64,000 nucleotides of DNA. Origin: Thiosocius teredinicola. Lineage in GTDB: Bacteria > Pseudomonadota > Gammaproteobacteria > Chromatiales > Chromatiaceae. The notes beneath the pieces were generated by a model. It worked only from the letters and a program-made list of their open reading frames with translations, had not been told where the DNA came from and made no database searches. A program made the position numbers and the translations under genes. The DNA lies in contig NZ_CP019936.1 of the NCBI RefSeq assembly GCF_002009425.1, positions 1,287,001 through 1,351,000 on the forward strand, read 5' to 3'. This document shows positions 42,033 to 50,195 of this stretch, one piece after another. Every line of letters begins with the position of its first letter. Position 1 is the stretch's first letter.

Positions 42033-45000
42033 ATGAGCGAGAACGACACGCGCCCCTCCGAATCGCCGGAACCGGTCGATAGTCCGAACCTCGGGCTCGC
42101 CGGCAGCATGGCGCGCTTTTTCATCAAATCCCCGTTGTCGCCGCTGTTGTATCTGGCGATGTTGTTGCTCGGTATCCTCGGGCTGTTCGCCACGCCGCGA
42201 CAGGAAGACCCGCAGATATCGGTGCCGATGGTCGACCTGATTGTTCAGTACCCCGGTGCCGAACCTGAGCAGGTTGCCTCGCTGGCGGTGCAGCCGCTCG
42301 AGCGCATCATGTACGAGATCGAGGGTGTCGATCACGTCTACTCGGCGAGCCAGCGCGGCATGGGCATCGTGACCGTGCAGTTCGATGTCGGCGAGGAGAT
42401 GGAGAACTCGCTGGTCAAGGTCAACGACAAGCTCGAATCAAACATGGATCGCATCCCACCGGGTGTGATGCCGCCGTTGGTTAAAGCCAAGGGTATCGAC
42501 GACGTGCCGGTGGTGACGCTGACCTTCTGGTCGGAGAAAGACTATAACAGCGACGGTATCCCCGACGTCGACGATTCGCAGTTGCGTCGCCTGGCGCAAT
42601 CGGTGCTGCAGCATATCAAGGAGATTCCGGACACCGGTGACAGCTTCGTCGTCGGTGGGCGTGCCGAACAGGTCACGATCGAGGTCTATCCGGAACGCTT
42701 GGCCGGTTATGGGTTGAGCCTCGGGCAGGTTGCCGACGCCATTCAGAAGTCCAATGTCGAGATGCAGATGGGCGGGGTCGAGTCCGGCGGCACCCACATG
42801 ATGGTGGTGTCCGGTGCCTTCCTCGAAACGGTCGAGGACATCAATCGTCTGCAGGTGGGGGTGCATAACGGCGCGCCGGTTTACGTGCACGATGTCGCCG
42901 ATGTGCGCCAGGGGCCCGAAGACGCCAACCAGACGGTGGCCTATTACACGGGTGCTGCTGCCGAGAATCCCGACCTGGCGATCAGTGTGCCGGCGGTCAC
43001 TATCGCTGTCGCCAAGAAAAAAGGTACTAACGGCGTCAGCGTCGCCGAGGCGATTCTCAAGCGTGTAGAGAGCCTGCGCGGCCAACTCATTCCGAACGAT
43101 GTGCACGTCAGCACGACGCGTAACTACGGCAAGACGGCGGAGCAGAAGGTCAATGACCTGATCTTCAAACTGTTCATCGCGACCTTGTTCGTGTTCGTGC
43201 TGGTATGGATAGCGTTCCGTGCATTGAAGCCGGCGTTCGTCGTGTTGTTCGTTGTGCCGGTCGTGCTGCTGTTCACGATCCTGTGCGCCATGTTGCTCGA
43301 CTTTACGATCGACCGCGTGTCGTTGTTCGCGTTGATTTTCTCGATCGGTATCCTGGTCGACGATGCGATCGTGGTCGTTGAGAACATCTACCGGCGATGG
43401 CTCGAACAGGGGCAGACCGATGAGGACACCGCGGTGGACGCGGTGCGCGAGGTCGGCAACCCGACGATACTGGCCACGCTGACGGTTATCGGCGCGCTGC
43501 TGCCGATGGGCGCGGTTACCGGCATGATGGGGCCGTATATGTTGCCGATCCCGGTGCTGGGCTCGGTCGCGATGGGTATCTCATTGTTCGCCGCGTTCGT
43601 GTTTACACCGTGGTTCGCGATCCATGGTCTGTTCCGGCCGACGATGCACTATCTGGAGAGCGCCGAGAAACGCGAGCATCGTGAGGCGGAGTGGCTGGAA
43701 GGCCTGTATCGCAGGGTGCTGATGCCGCTGATCTCCGATCGGCGCAAAGCGCGCCTGTTCAAGCTCGCGATGTGGGGAACGCTGCTGCTCGCCTGCTCCT
43801 TCTTCTATTTCAAATGGGTGGCGGTGAAGATGCTGCCGCTCGACAACAAGCCGGAGTTCTCGGTGGTGTTGGATATGCCGGAAGGCACGCCGCTGCCCGA
43901 GACCGGCAACATGGCGCACATCATTGCCGAGCGCCTGCGTCGTATGCCCGAAGTGACGGCGGCGCAGATCTATGTCGGCACTGCGCGGCCATTCGATTTC
44001 AACGGCATGGTCCGCCATTACTATCTGCGTCAGTCGCCGTGGCAGGCCGAAGTGCAATTGCAACTGCTCGACAAGACCGAGCGTTCCCGTTCAAGCCACG
44101 AGATTGCCGTCGACGCACGCGAACAGGTGAAGGCGCTGGTTGCGGGCAGTGGAGCAAGGTTCTCCGTGGTCGAGATGCCACCCGGCCCACCGGTGTTGCA
44201 GTCGGTCGTTGCAGAGGTGCATGGGCCGGATCCGAAGACGCGGCGCGAGGTCGCGCGTTATCTCACCGACATCTTCGGCCAGACGGAGAGCTTGCGCGAT
44301 GTCGACAACTACATGCGCGAACCGTACGACTACTGGCACTTCGAGGTCGATAACGAAAAAGCCCAGCGACGCGGAATCTCGGTTGACGCGATAAACGGCG
44401 AACTGCGGATGGCTCTGGGGGGATTCGTGCTCGGTGACGTCAAGCAACGCGCCGGCCATGAGCCGATCAATATCGTGATCCAGGTGCCGCTTGCCGAGCG
44501 TTCGCAGATCAACCGACTCGGCGACATCCTTGTGCAGTCACCGTTGTCAGGTGTCGGTGTGCCATTGCGCGAACTTGGCGACTTCCAGCGTCGTACCGAG
44601 GCCGACATCATTTACAACAAGGATCTGCGGCCCGTCGAGTACGTGGTGGCCGACGTCGGCGGTCGCCTGGCGGCGCCGATCTACGGCATGTTGCAGGTTG
44701 AGGACAAGCTGGCTGAATTGGGCTGCGAGACTCCGGACAAGGTCTCGTTGTGCGAGAACATCCATTACACCGGGCCGCCGCCGAACGACAATGTTTCCTC
44801 GATCGAGTGGGCCGGTGAATGGACAGTGACATATGAAACGTTCCGCGATATGGGTATCGCGTTCGGCGCCGCGCTGATTCTGATCTACATCCTGGTTGTC
44901 TGGGAGTTCGGCAACTTCCGCATTCCTGCGTTGATCATGGCGCCGATCCCATTGACCCTGCTTGGCATCATTCCGGCGCACATGCTGTTCTTCCAGATGG

Positions 45001-46247
45001 GGTGGGGCGGCGAGTTCACCGCGACGTCGATGATCGGGTGGATCGCATTGGCCGGCATCATCGTGCGCAACTCGATTCTGCTGGTCGACTTTTCCGTACA
45101 CCGGATCCAGGAGGGTGATTCGGTTGTCGATGCCGTCATCAGCGCCTGTAAGACACGGACACGGCCGATCCTGATTACCGCATTTGCCCTGGTGTGCGGC
45201 TCGTCGGTGATCTTCTTCGATCCGATCTTCCAGGGCATGGCCATTTCGTTGGCCTCGGGTGTGTTGGTGTCGACCATTCTGACCCTGGTTGTAATTCCGC
45301 TGGGATGCGTTGCTGCCGCCGATTCGCTGTGCGCCGTTGCCGGTGGTACGGCGTGCCGCAAGTTCTCGGACGGTGACGAACCCGAGCCCGGTCCCGATGG
45401 CCCTGCCGGTGGGCCGCGCGTCGGTGATCCCCTGTGGGTGCGCGCCTGGAGTGGTTTTGCCGGTGTCCTGTTTACTGTGGTCGGCGCCGTATCCGGTGCG
45501 GTCGGTTGGCTCATTGGTCTGTTCAAGAGCAAACGCGAGCAATCCCCGCGACCCAGTTACGCGACCCCTACACCTGCACCTGCAACGAATGTGGCCGCAC
45601 CATCGACCGCCGCCACTGTGCAACCCGTACGCACTGCGCCGGTGCCGGCGGGACCTGAAAAGCCGAATGTTGATGCGGTGAGCGACAAGCCACCCGCGTC
45701 GGCGAGCGAAGAAGCAAAGCCCGCAGCGCCCGTTACGCCGCCGGTTACGGCCAAACGCGAAACCAGCGTTGCTCAGAGTGCGAAAACGACGCCTGCCAAG
45801 GCGGCGGTCAAACCGAAGGTCACAGCCAAGCGGGCCGAGACGGCGGGCAAAACGCAGGCGACCGAAACGGCCAAGGTCGAAGACGCGCCGGCGACTGCCG
45901 AGAAGGCGCCCGACGTCGCTAATCGCGCTGAGCCGGCCAAGAAGGTTGCTGCCGAGAAGGCGGATACCAAGGCGCGCAAGCCGGCCAAGAAACGCGTCGT
46001 GGTCAAGAAAGTCGAGCCCGAAGAAGCCAAAGCCAAGACCGACGACAGCGCGAGCACAGTCGGCAAGCGCACGGTCACGCGCAAGACGGCCAAGAAGAAG
46101 ACCTCTGCTGCCAAGTCGAACGGCACCAAGAAGACAGCCGCTAAAAAGCCGAAACCACCGGTCGTCGGCGCGCGTAAGAAGGCTTCAGGAAGGAGAGGCA
46201 TTCAATTGAAAACCCTCGGAAAGCCGGGCGGCGACGGTCTAAACTGA
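42033..46247 (+). CDS. RND transporter permease with long histone-like C-terminal tail
   Basis: 1404 residues, about 330 longer than a normal RND pump. The core (~25-1105) is complete: first helix after ARFFIKSPLSPLLYLAMLLL, the Asp pair of helix 4 in GILVDDAIVVVENI, porter domains, and helix 10-12 with NSILLVDFSV. After it come an acidic/proline linker, one extra hydrophobic segment (~1140-1163) and about 240 residues of Lys/Ala/Pro-rich sequence with KKTAAKKPKPP-type runs like histone H1 or AlgP. The tail is cytoplasmic if the extra segment crosses the membrane. Cargo is unknown; no outer-membrane factor gene is nearby. Confidence 0.9.
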   Translation: MSENDTRPSESPEPVDSPNLGLAGSMARFFIKSPLSPLLYLAMLLLGILGLFATPRQEDPQISVPMVDLIVQYPGAEPEQVASLAVQPLERIMYEIEGVDHVYSASQRGMGIVTVQFDVGEEMENSLVKVNDKLESNMDRIPPGVMPPLVKAKGIDDVPVVTLTFWSEKDYNSDGIPDVDDSQLRRLAQSVLQHIKEIPDTGDSFVVGGRAEQVTIEVYPERLAGYGLSLGQVADAIQKSNVEMQMGGVESGGTHMMVVSGAFLETVEDINRLQVGVHNGAPVYVHDVADVRQGPEDANQTVAYYTGAAAENPDLAISVPAVTIAVAKKKGTNGVSVAEAILKRVESLRGQLIPNDVHVSTTRNYGKTAEQKVNDLIFKLFIATLFVFVLVWIAFRALKPAFVVLFVVPVVLLFTILCAMLLDFTIDRVSLFALIFSIGILVDDAIVVVENIYRRWLEQGQTDEDTAVDAVREVGNPTILATLTVIGALLPMGAVTGMMGPYMLPIPVLGSVAMGISLFAAFVFTPWFAIHGLFRPTMHYLESAEKREHREAEWLEGLYRRVLMPLISDRRKARLFKLAMWGTLLLACSFFYFKWVAVKMLPLDNKPEFSVVLDMPEGTPLPETGNMAHIIAERLRRMPEVTAAQIYVGTARPFDFNGMVRHYYLRQSPWQAEVQLQLLDKTERSRSSHEIAVDAREQVKALVAGSGARFSVVEMPPGPPVLQSVVAEVHGPDPKTRREVARYLTDIFGQTESLRDVDNYMREPYDYWHFEVDNEKAQRRGISVDAINGELRMALGGFVLGDVKQRAGHEPINIVIQVPLAERSQINRLGDILVQSPLSGVGVPLRELGDFQRRTEADIIYNKDLRPVEYVVADVGGRLAAPIYGMLQVEDKLAELGCETPDKVSLCENIHYTGPPPNDNVSSIEWAGEWTVTYETFRDMGIAFGAALILIYILVVWEFGNFRIPALIMAPIPLTLLGIIPAHMLFFQMGWGGEFTATSMIGWIALAGIIVRNSILLVDFSVHRIQEGDSVVDAVISACKTRTRPILITAFALVCGSSVIFFDPIFQGMAISLASGVLVSTILTLVVIPLGCVAAADSLCAVAGGTACRKFSDGDEPEPGPDGPAGGPRVGDPLWVRAWSGFAGVLFTVVGAVSGAVGWLIGLFKSKREQSPRPSYATPTPAPATNVAAPSTAATVQPVRTAPVPAGPEKPNVDAVSDKPPASASEEAKPAAPVTPPVTAKRETSVAQSAKTTPAKAAVKPKVTAKRAETAGKTQATETAKVEDAPATAEKAPDVANRAEPAKKVAAEKADTKARKPAKKRVVVKKVEPEEAKAKTDDSASTVGKRTVTRKTAKKKTSAAKSNGTKKTAAKKPKPPVVGARKKASGRRGIQLKTLGKPGGDGLN

Positions 46248-46334
46248 CGGATAGAGCAGGCGGTCGCAGAACCGCTTCGCCGATGCTTACCGCGCGGCGC
46301 AGTCGGTCGCCGTACATAAAGAGGGTTTTGAAGT

Positions 46335-46919
46335 TTGATCAGCCGGACATTCCCCTTAGGCGTGGCGTTGAGGCTGCTGGCTTCAGCGTCTCTGGGGCTA
46401 TGCCTGTCTGGTTTTGCCAATGCCGACCATCCGGCAGGTTTTGCTGCCGCGCACTATCAGTACCTGCCTGCCAACTCATTCCGAGGGGCGAAATCGGCGC
46501 CTTCGATGCGCTGGCGACCGCACGCCGCCGCCGGGCATTCGCGGCCGTCGCCTTCGATCAAGAGAGACAATCGCCAGGAACACCCTTCGGCGTTTCGCGG
46601 TTCGTATTCTCAGCTTCCCGATCGTGCAGGCGCGCGCAAAGCGGTACCGATTACGCGTGGTCAGGGTCAGGGGCAACGATTCCGTCCTGACGACAGGTAT
46701 GATCTGGGTGAACGGATCGAACCGCGTGCCGAACCCGGCGACGATGCCGCCGCTGCGCGCTTGCAGTCGCAGTTTCGTCCACCGCGTTCCAACGATCGTC
46801 CAAGCTACGAAGAGTTGCAGCGCGGAACTGATCTGCAGGGCCCCTACGGCGCGCCGCTGCCGCCCTATCCAATGACGCCGGGCTTTCCAGGTTATGGTGG
46901 TTATGTCCCACCCTGGTGA
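46335..46919 (+). CDS. Exported Arg/Pro/Gly-rich protein of unknown function
   Basis: 194 residues, TTG start (GAGGG ~10 bases upstream; an internal GTG is possible). Signal peptide with a hydrophobic core and cleavage near GFANA. The mature chain is low in hydrophobic residues, rich in Arg, Pro, Ser and Gln in the middle and ends in a Pro/Gly/Tyr-rich stretch (PPYPMTPGFPGYGGYVPPW). Likely disordered or matrix-forming. No family recognised. It begins 87 bp after the RND pump gene and precedes a second exported low-complexity protein. Confidence 0.7.
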   Translation: MISRTFPLGVALRLLASASLGLCLSGFANADHPAGFAAAHYQYLPANSFRGAKSAPSMRWRPHAAAGHSRPSPSIKRDNRQEHPSAFRGSYSQLPDRAGARKAVPITRGQGQGQRFRPDDRYDLGERIEPRAEPGDDAAAARLQSQFRPPRSNDRPSYEELQRGTDLQGPYGAPLPPYPMTPGFPGYGGYVPPW

Positions 46920-47024
46920 GGTATCGTTGCCAGCATTCAGCCATCCAGTGCCGCGCATTCCCAAGATGTGACGCGACAAGCTAATCGGCGCGACATGGCA
47001 AACAGCAGTTTTTCGAGGAGCAGT

Positions 47025-47975
47025 ATGAAGTATCAAATACGAGCGGCCACGATGGTGGGTCTAGTGTTGTTGGGCGTTGGCGTTATCGCCAGCGGCCAGG
47101 CGATCGCCTATGGTCCGCAATGGCGTCCGATCGACCCGCCACCGAATGCTATGCAGCAGCCGGCCGCGGCGGCAGCGAACGCGGTCCCTGGCGGGCCGGT
47201 GTTTCGTCCGGCGAGCATGCCGCGCAATCCGTTTTCTTATGCCAACCCCTACACGTATTCGGCCTATGGACCGGCAGCCTATGCGCCAGCCTATCCGTAT
47301 CGTGGCCGTTCCGACTGGCGCAGTCGTGCGCCGGCAGTGAACATGCCGATGGCCGGTATGCAGTATCAGCCGGGAGCCTATCAACCGCCGGCGTTTACCC
47401 AGCAATACGGCTGGCGCGCTGCACCACAGCCCTGGATCGCCGATCGTGCGATGTATCCCGGGCAGATGTTCCACACGCCGTTCGATGCCTACCAGCAGAT
47501 GTATCCTGCGTCATTCGCTTGGGCCAATCCGTTTACCGGCCCACAGCCGGTTGCCTACGGCGGTAGTCAATGGCCGGGACACTCAACGTTCGCAGGCTAC
47601 TATCCTGATCCGCGCTGGTTGGCAAACGGATACGCGGCAGCAATGTCACGCTATCCGTCGGCTTGGTCGAATGCTTATGGTTGGGGAGCGCCCGGTGGGC
47701 AGTGGCCGATGCCGCAAATGGCCATGGCCAATCCGTGGTCGCCGTCGCGTGCAGCGCCGCAAGGTTACGGTTATCGGGGTATGCCCCAGCCGCAACCGTG
47801 GTTGGGCAGGATGGCATTCAGGCCACCGGTTTATGGCACGGAGTCGCGCGCTGCTTACACGGCAGAGACATCACGCAACGAAGAGCAGTTTACTCGCGAC
47901 AATCTCCCGGGTTGGGTGACAACCTATCAGGAGAGCGAGCAGTTGGACTATTGTGCGTGGTGTGGTGGGAGTTAA
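47025..47975 (+). CDS. Exported Tyr/Pro/Ala/Trp-rich, lysine-free protein
   Basis: 316 residues from the ATG at 47025, chosen for GAGGAG seven bases upstream and a good signal peptide (cleavage near GQAIA). The mature part is built of irregular Tyr-Pro-Ala-Gly-Trp-Met-Gln blocks (SYANPYTYSAYGPAAYAPA split, QPQPWLGR) and contains no lysine. The last ~45 residues are normal in composition and end YCAWCGGS, holding the only two cysteines. Such composition suits a self-assembling envelope or globule-coat protein, but this is inference. Stop is 25 bases before the ParA-type gene. Confidence 0.75.
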   Translation: MKYQIRAATMVGLVLLGVGVIASGQAIAYGPQWRPIDPPPNAMQQPAAAAANAVPGGPVFRPASMPRNPFSYANPYTYSAYGPAAYAPAYPYRGRSDWRSRAPAVNMPMAGMQYQPGAYQPPAFTQQYGWRAAPQPWIADRAMYPGQMFHTPFDAYQQMYPASFAWANPFTGPQPVAYGGSQWPGHSTFAGYYPDPRWLANGYAAAMSRYPSAWSNAYGWGAPGGQWPMPQMAMANPWSPSRAAPQGYGYRGMPQPQPWLGRMAFRPPVYGTESRAAYTAETSRNEEQFTRDNLPGWVTTYQESEQLDYCAWCGGS

Positions 47976-48000
47976 ATAAAAACCCAGAAAAGGGGATTTG

Positions 48001-48636
48001 ATGGTCACCGTAATCGGGAGTCTGAAAGGCGGGTCGGGAAAGAGCACCGTAACGTTCAACCTAGCGATCTGGTTGGCAATGGCCGAACAGAATGTCGCTG
48101 TCGTCGACGCCGATCCGCAGGCGACACTGACGGACGTGCTCGAGGTTCGCCGCGAAGAGGGTTTTCAGCCAGACGTCGAACGCTTAGGCGCCGCGATACT
48201 CACCAACCACGATGAACTGAAGCAGCATGGCGAGGTGTTGATCGACGTCGGCACTGCGTCGATGGACAACCTGAAAGCCGCGATCGCGGTCGCCGACCGA
48301 ATTATCGTCCCCGTTCCCCCCAGTCAAGCCGATATCTGGTCGACACAACGCTTCCTGCGTTTCGTCGATGCCCAGGTGGGCGATCGTCAGCCCGAGATTG
48401 TCGGGTTCATCAATCGGGGCGACACGCACCGTGCGGTGCGCGAATCCGATGAAGCAGCTGCGGCGCTGGTGTCGTTGCCGGGGATCCGTTTTCTCAAACC
48501 GCGGCTGTCGCAACGCACGGTGTATCGCCGCTCGTTCAGTGAGGGCTTGGCGGTCTTCGAACAGGAACCGCGCGGCAAGGGCGCGGCCGAATGGAATGCC
48601 CTGGCCGCAGTGCTCTACGCCGACGTACTGAGCTGA
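48001..48636 (+). CDS. Orphan ParA/MinD-type ATPase
   Basis: 211 residues. Deviant Walker A KGGSGKST at the N-terminus, AVVDADPQATLTDVL, Walker B region VLIDVGTA, and IIVPVPPSQADIWST. Complete core but no DNA-binding N-terminal extension, and no parB-like gene follows, so it belongs to the cargo-positioning type (VirC1, BcsQ, McdA, ParC relatives) rather than plasmid partition. It is tightly linked to the next gene (7-base gap), pointing to the TPR membrane protein as partner or cargo adaptor. Confidence 0.88.
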   Translation: MVTVIGSLKGGSGKSTVTFNLAIWLAMAEQNVAVVDADPQATLTDVLEVRREEGFQPDVERLGAAILTNHDELKQHGEVLIDVGTASMDNLKAAIAVADRIIVPVPPSQADIWSTQRFLRFVDAQVGDRQPEIVGFINRGDTHRAVRESDEAAAALVSLPGIRFLKPRLSQRTVYRRSFSEGLAVFEQEPRGKGAAEWNALAAVLYADVLS

Positions 48637-48643
48637 GCACCAG

Positions 48644-49441
48644 ATGCCCGGCAACCTGATACTGGCGTTCGTCCGCTGGCTGGCTACACATCTCGTTGTG
48701 ATCACATTTGCAGGCTTTGCGGTTACCGGGCTGTGGGTGTTCGGACTCGTGGATCTCGAGGACCTTGCCGCGACCTTGCGCGGTCAGCCGCGACCTTCGG
48801 CAACGGCCGCCGTCGACAGTACCGGCCAGCCGCTTAAGAGCGCTGCGCCAACAGGGCCGAGCGCGCCGCTCGAAGACCCCGCGGGGGTGCAGAAATCTGC
48901 ACCGGATGGTGATACAGCGGGAGGCGAGGGTGCGCCCAAGCCTGATCACCGGCCGGATCTGGACGAATCCCCCATCTCGCTCCCCGACGAGCCACCGCAG
49001 CCGAAGATGATCGGTGGCAGTATCCCGGTGTTCAAGGAGCACGCCGAACAACCGCCATCGTCGACTGCAACACCGGCAGAAAGCGAGACCGATCCCGCGG
49101 TTTCGACCTTTCGTCCGCCCGAGGTCGTCGCCGACGAGGTGCCGGTGCAGCCGAGTCGGGCCGACATGTTGCAGCAGGCGCGCCGTGCTTTCTGGAACGG
49201 CGACTACGAGGCCGCCGAAGCCGCCTACATGGCGCTGATTTCGGAGTATCCGGGCGATGCGGACGGGTTTGGCGAGTTGGGGAACCTCTACCGGAAAACG
49301 GGGCGTAACGCCCGCTCCCTGGACGCCTACTACGAGGCGGGCCGTCGCCTGAAAGCGATGGGCGAGGGTGAAAAATTGCAACGGATCATTGATTTGCTGG
49401 TCGAAGCAGGGGACGATCGAGCAGATAGGCTAAAGCAATAG
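48644..49441 (+). CDS. Membrane-anchored protein with Pro-rich linker and TPR domain
   Basis: 265 residues. One N-terminal membrane helix (~10-32), a ~130-residue Pro/Ala/Asp/Ser-rich linker predicted to be disordered, then two TPR-like repeats (~175-240: QARRAFWNGDYEAAEAAYMAL and GFGELGNLYRKTGRNARSL split). A scaffold that could link an envelope structure to the ParA-type ATPase encoded just before it. No homologue recognised by name. Confidence 0.78.
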   Translation: MPGNLILAFVRWLATHLVVITFAGFAVTGLWVFGLVDLEDLAATLRGQPRPSATAAVDSTGQPLKSAAPTGPSAPLEDPAGVQKSAPDGDTAGGEGAPKPDHRPDLDESPISLPDEPPQPKMIGGSIPVFKEHAEQPPSSTATPAESETDPAVSTFRPPEVVADEVPVQPSRADMLQQARRAFWNGDYEAAEAAYMALISEYPGDADGFGELGNLYRKTGRNARSLDAYYEAGRRLKAMGEGEKLQRIIDLLVEAGDDRADRLKQ

Positions 49442-49521
49442 ATGAACGACACGAGGGTACGACGTATGACGGGCATGGGGTTACTTGACCTAACTCAGAA
49501 TTAAATGCCGGTTGCATCGTA

Positions 49522-49569
49522 TATAATTACATTAGAAAATTCGGATACACCGAATTAAAGGGGCGGCCT
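49522..49569 (+). promoter_or_regulatory. -10 element and 5' hairpin before the coiled-coil gene
   Basis: Perfect -10 TATAAT (49522-49527) without a clear -35, followed by a perfect 7-bp hairpin AATTCGG/CCGAATT with loop ATACA (49538-49556) placed directly against the AAAGGGG ribosome site. If transcribed, the hairpin would modulate translation or mRNA stability. Confidence 0.5.
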
Positions 49570-50067
49570 GTGAGTAACAATAACGATGCCACTGACGTTG
49601 TAGCGGACGCGAACGCAGGGTATGCGCGACTCTCAGAAGTTTTTGAGTCGAGTGCCAAGCGATGGGAACTGATTGTTTATCCATCGCTTTTTGCCTTCAT
49701 CATCCTGGCTGCCTACGGCTTTTACCTGATCTACAACCTCGCCAAGGATGTTCACTACCTGGCGATCAGTGTCGACACCAATATGCAGCTTGTGGCCGGC
49801 AACATGCAGAGCGTTTCGAACAATATGAGTCAGTTGACGGCGAACGTACGCGCAATGACCGTCACAATGGATTCGATCGACAACCGTGTGGCCATACTCG
49901 AGCCGATGCTCTCCAATCTCGACTCGATGGATAACGCCATCCAGTCCATGACCTACGCAACGCACACGATGGGGCAGGCAACCCAGTACATGCAGACGGA
50001 TATGTCGCGCCTGAACCACAACATCGGTCGGCCGATGTCGTTCATGAACGCCTTCATGCCGTGGTGA
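49570..50067 (+). CDS. Membrane-anchored coiled-coil protein of unknown function
   Basis: 165 residues, GTG start behind AAAGGGG. Short polar N-terminus, amphipathic helix, one membrane helix (~38-60, SLFAFIILAAYGFYLIYNL), then ~85 residues of heptad-like helix rich in Met, Asn and Ser (MQSVSNNMSQLTANV, MTVTMDSIDNRVAIL), similar in style to the periplasmic or HAMP-adjacent helices of chemoreceptors. It ends RPMSFMNAFMPW. No enzyme motif. Probably an oligomeric envelope component of the preceding gene set. Confidence 0.72.
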   Translation: MSNNNDATDVVADANAGYARLSEVFESSAKRWELIVYPSLFAFIILAAYGFYLIYNLAKDVHYLAISVDTNMQLVAGNMQSVSNNMSQLTANVRAMTVTMDSIDNRVAILEPMLSNLDSMDNAIQSMTYATHTMGQATQYMQTDMSRLNHNIGRPMSFMNAFMPW

Positions 50068-50160
50068 TTACCCGCTAGGAAAAGCTGGCGCGTCAGACTG
50101 CGCCGAGTACGTGCCCATCTTCGCCACTTCGGCGACTGATTTCAGATCGAGCAATTGAAT

Positions 50161-50190
50161 CCCCGAGCGTTCCGCCCGGGGCTTGGTTTT
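50161..50190 (+). terminator. Terminator after the coiled-coil gene
   Basis: CCCCGAGCG-TTC-CGCCCGGGG, nine-pair stem with one mismatch (50161-50181), followed by CTTGGTTTT. Lies between the convergent coiled-coil gene and the fimX-like gene and best serves the plus strand. Confidence 0.6.
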
Positions 50191-50195
50191 GCGGC

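Noticed and set aside
45553-46201. Possibility that the RND tail is a separate histone-like gene fused by error
   Set aside because: No stop or new ribosome site lies between core and tail, and the frame is continuous; kept as one protein but flagged for checking.
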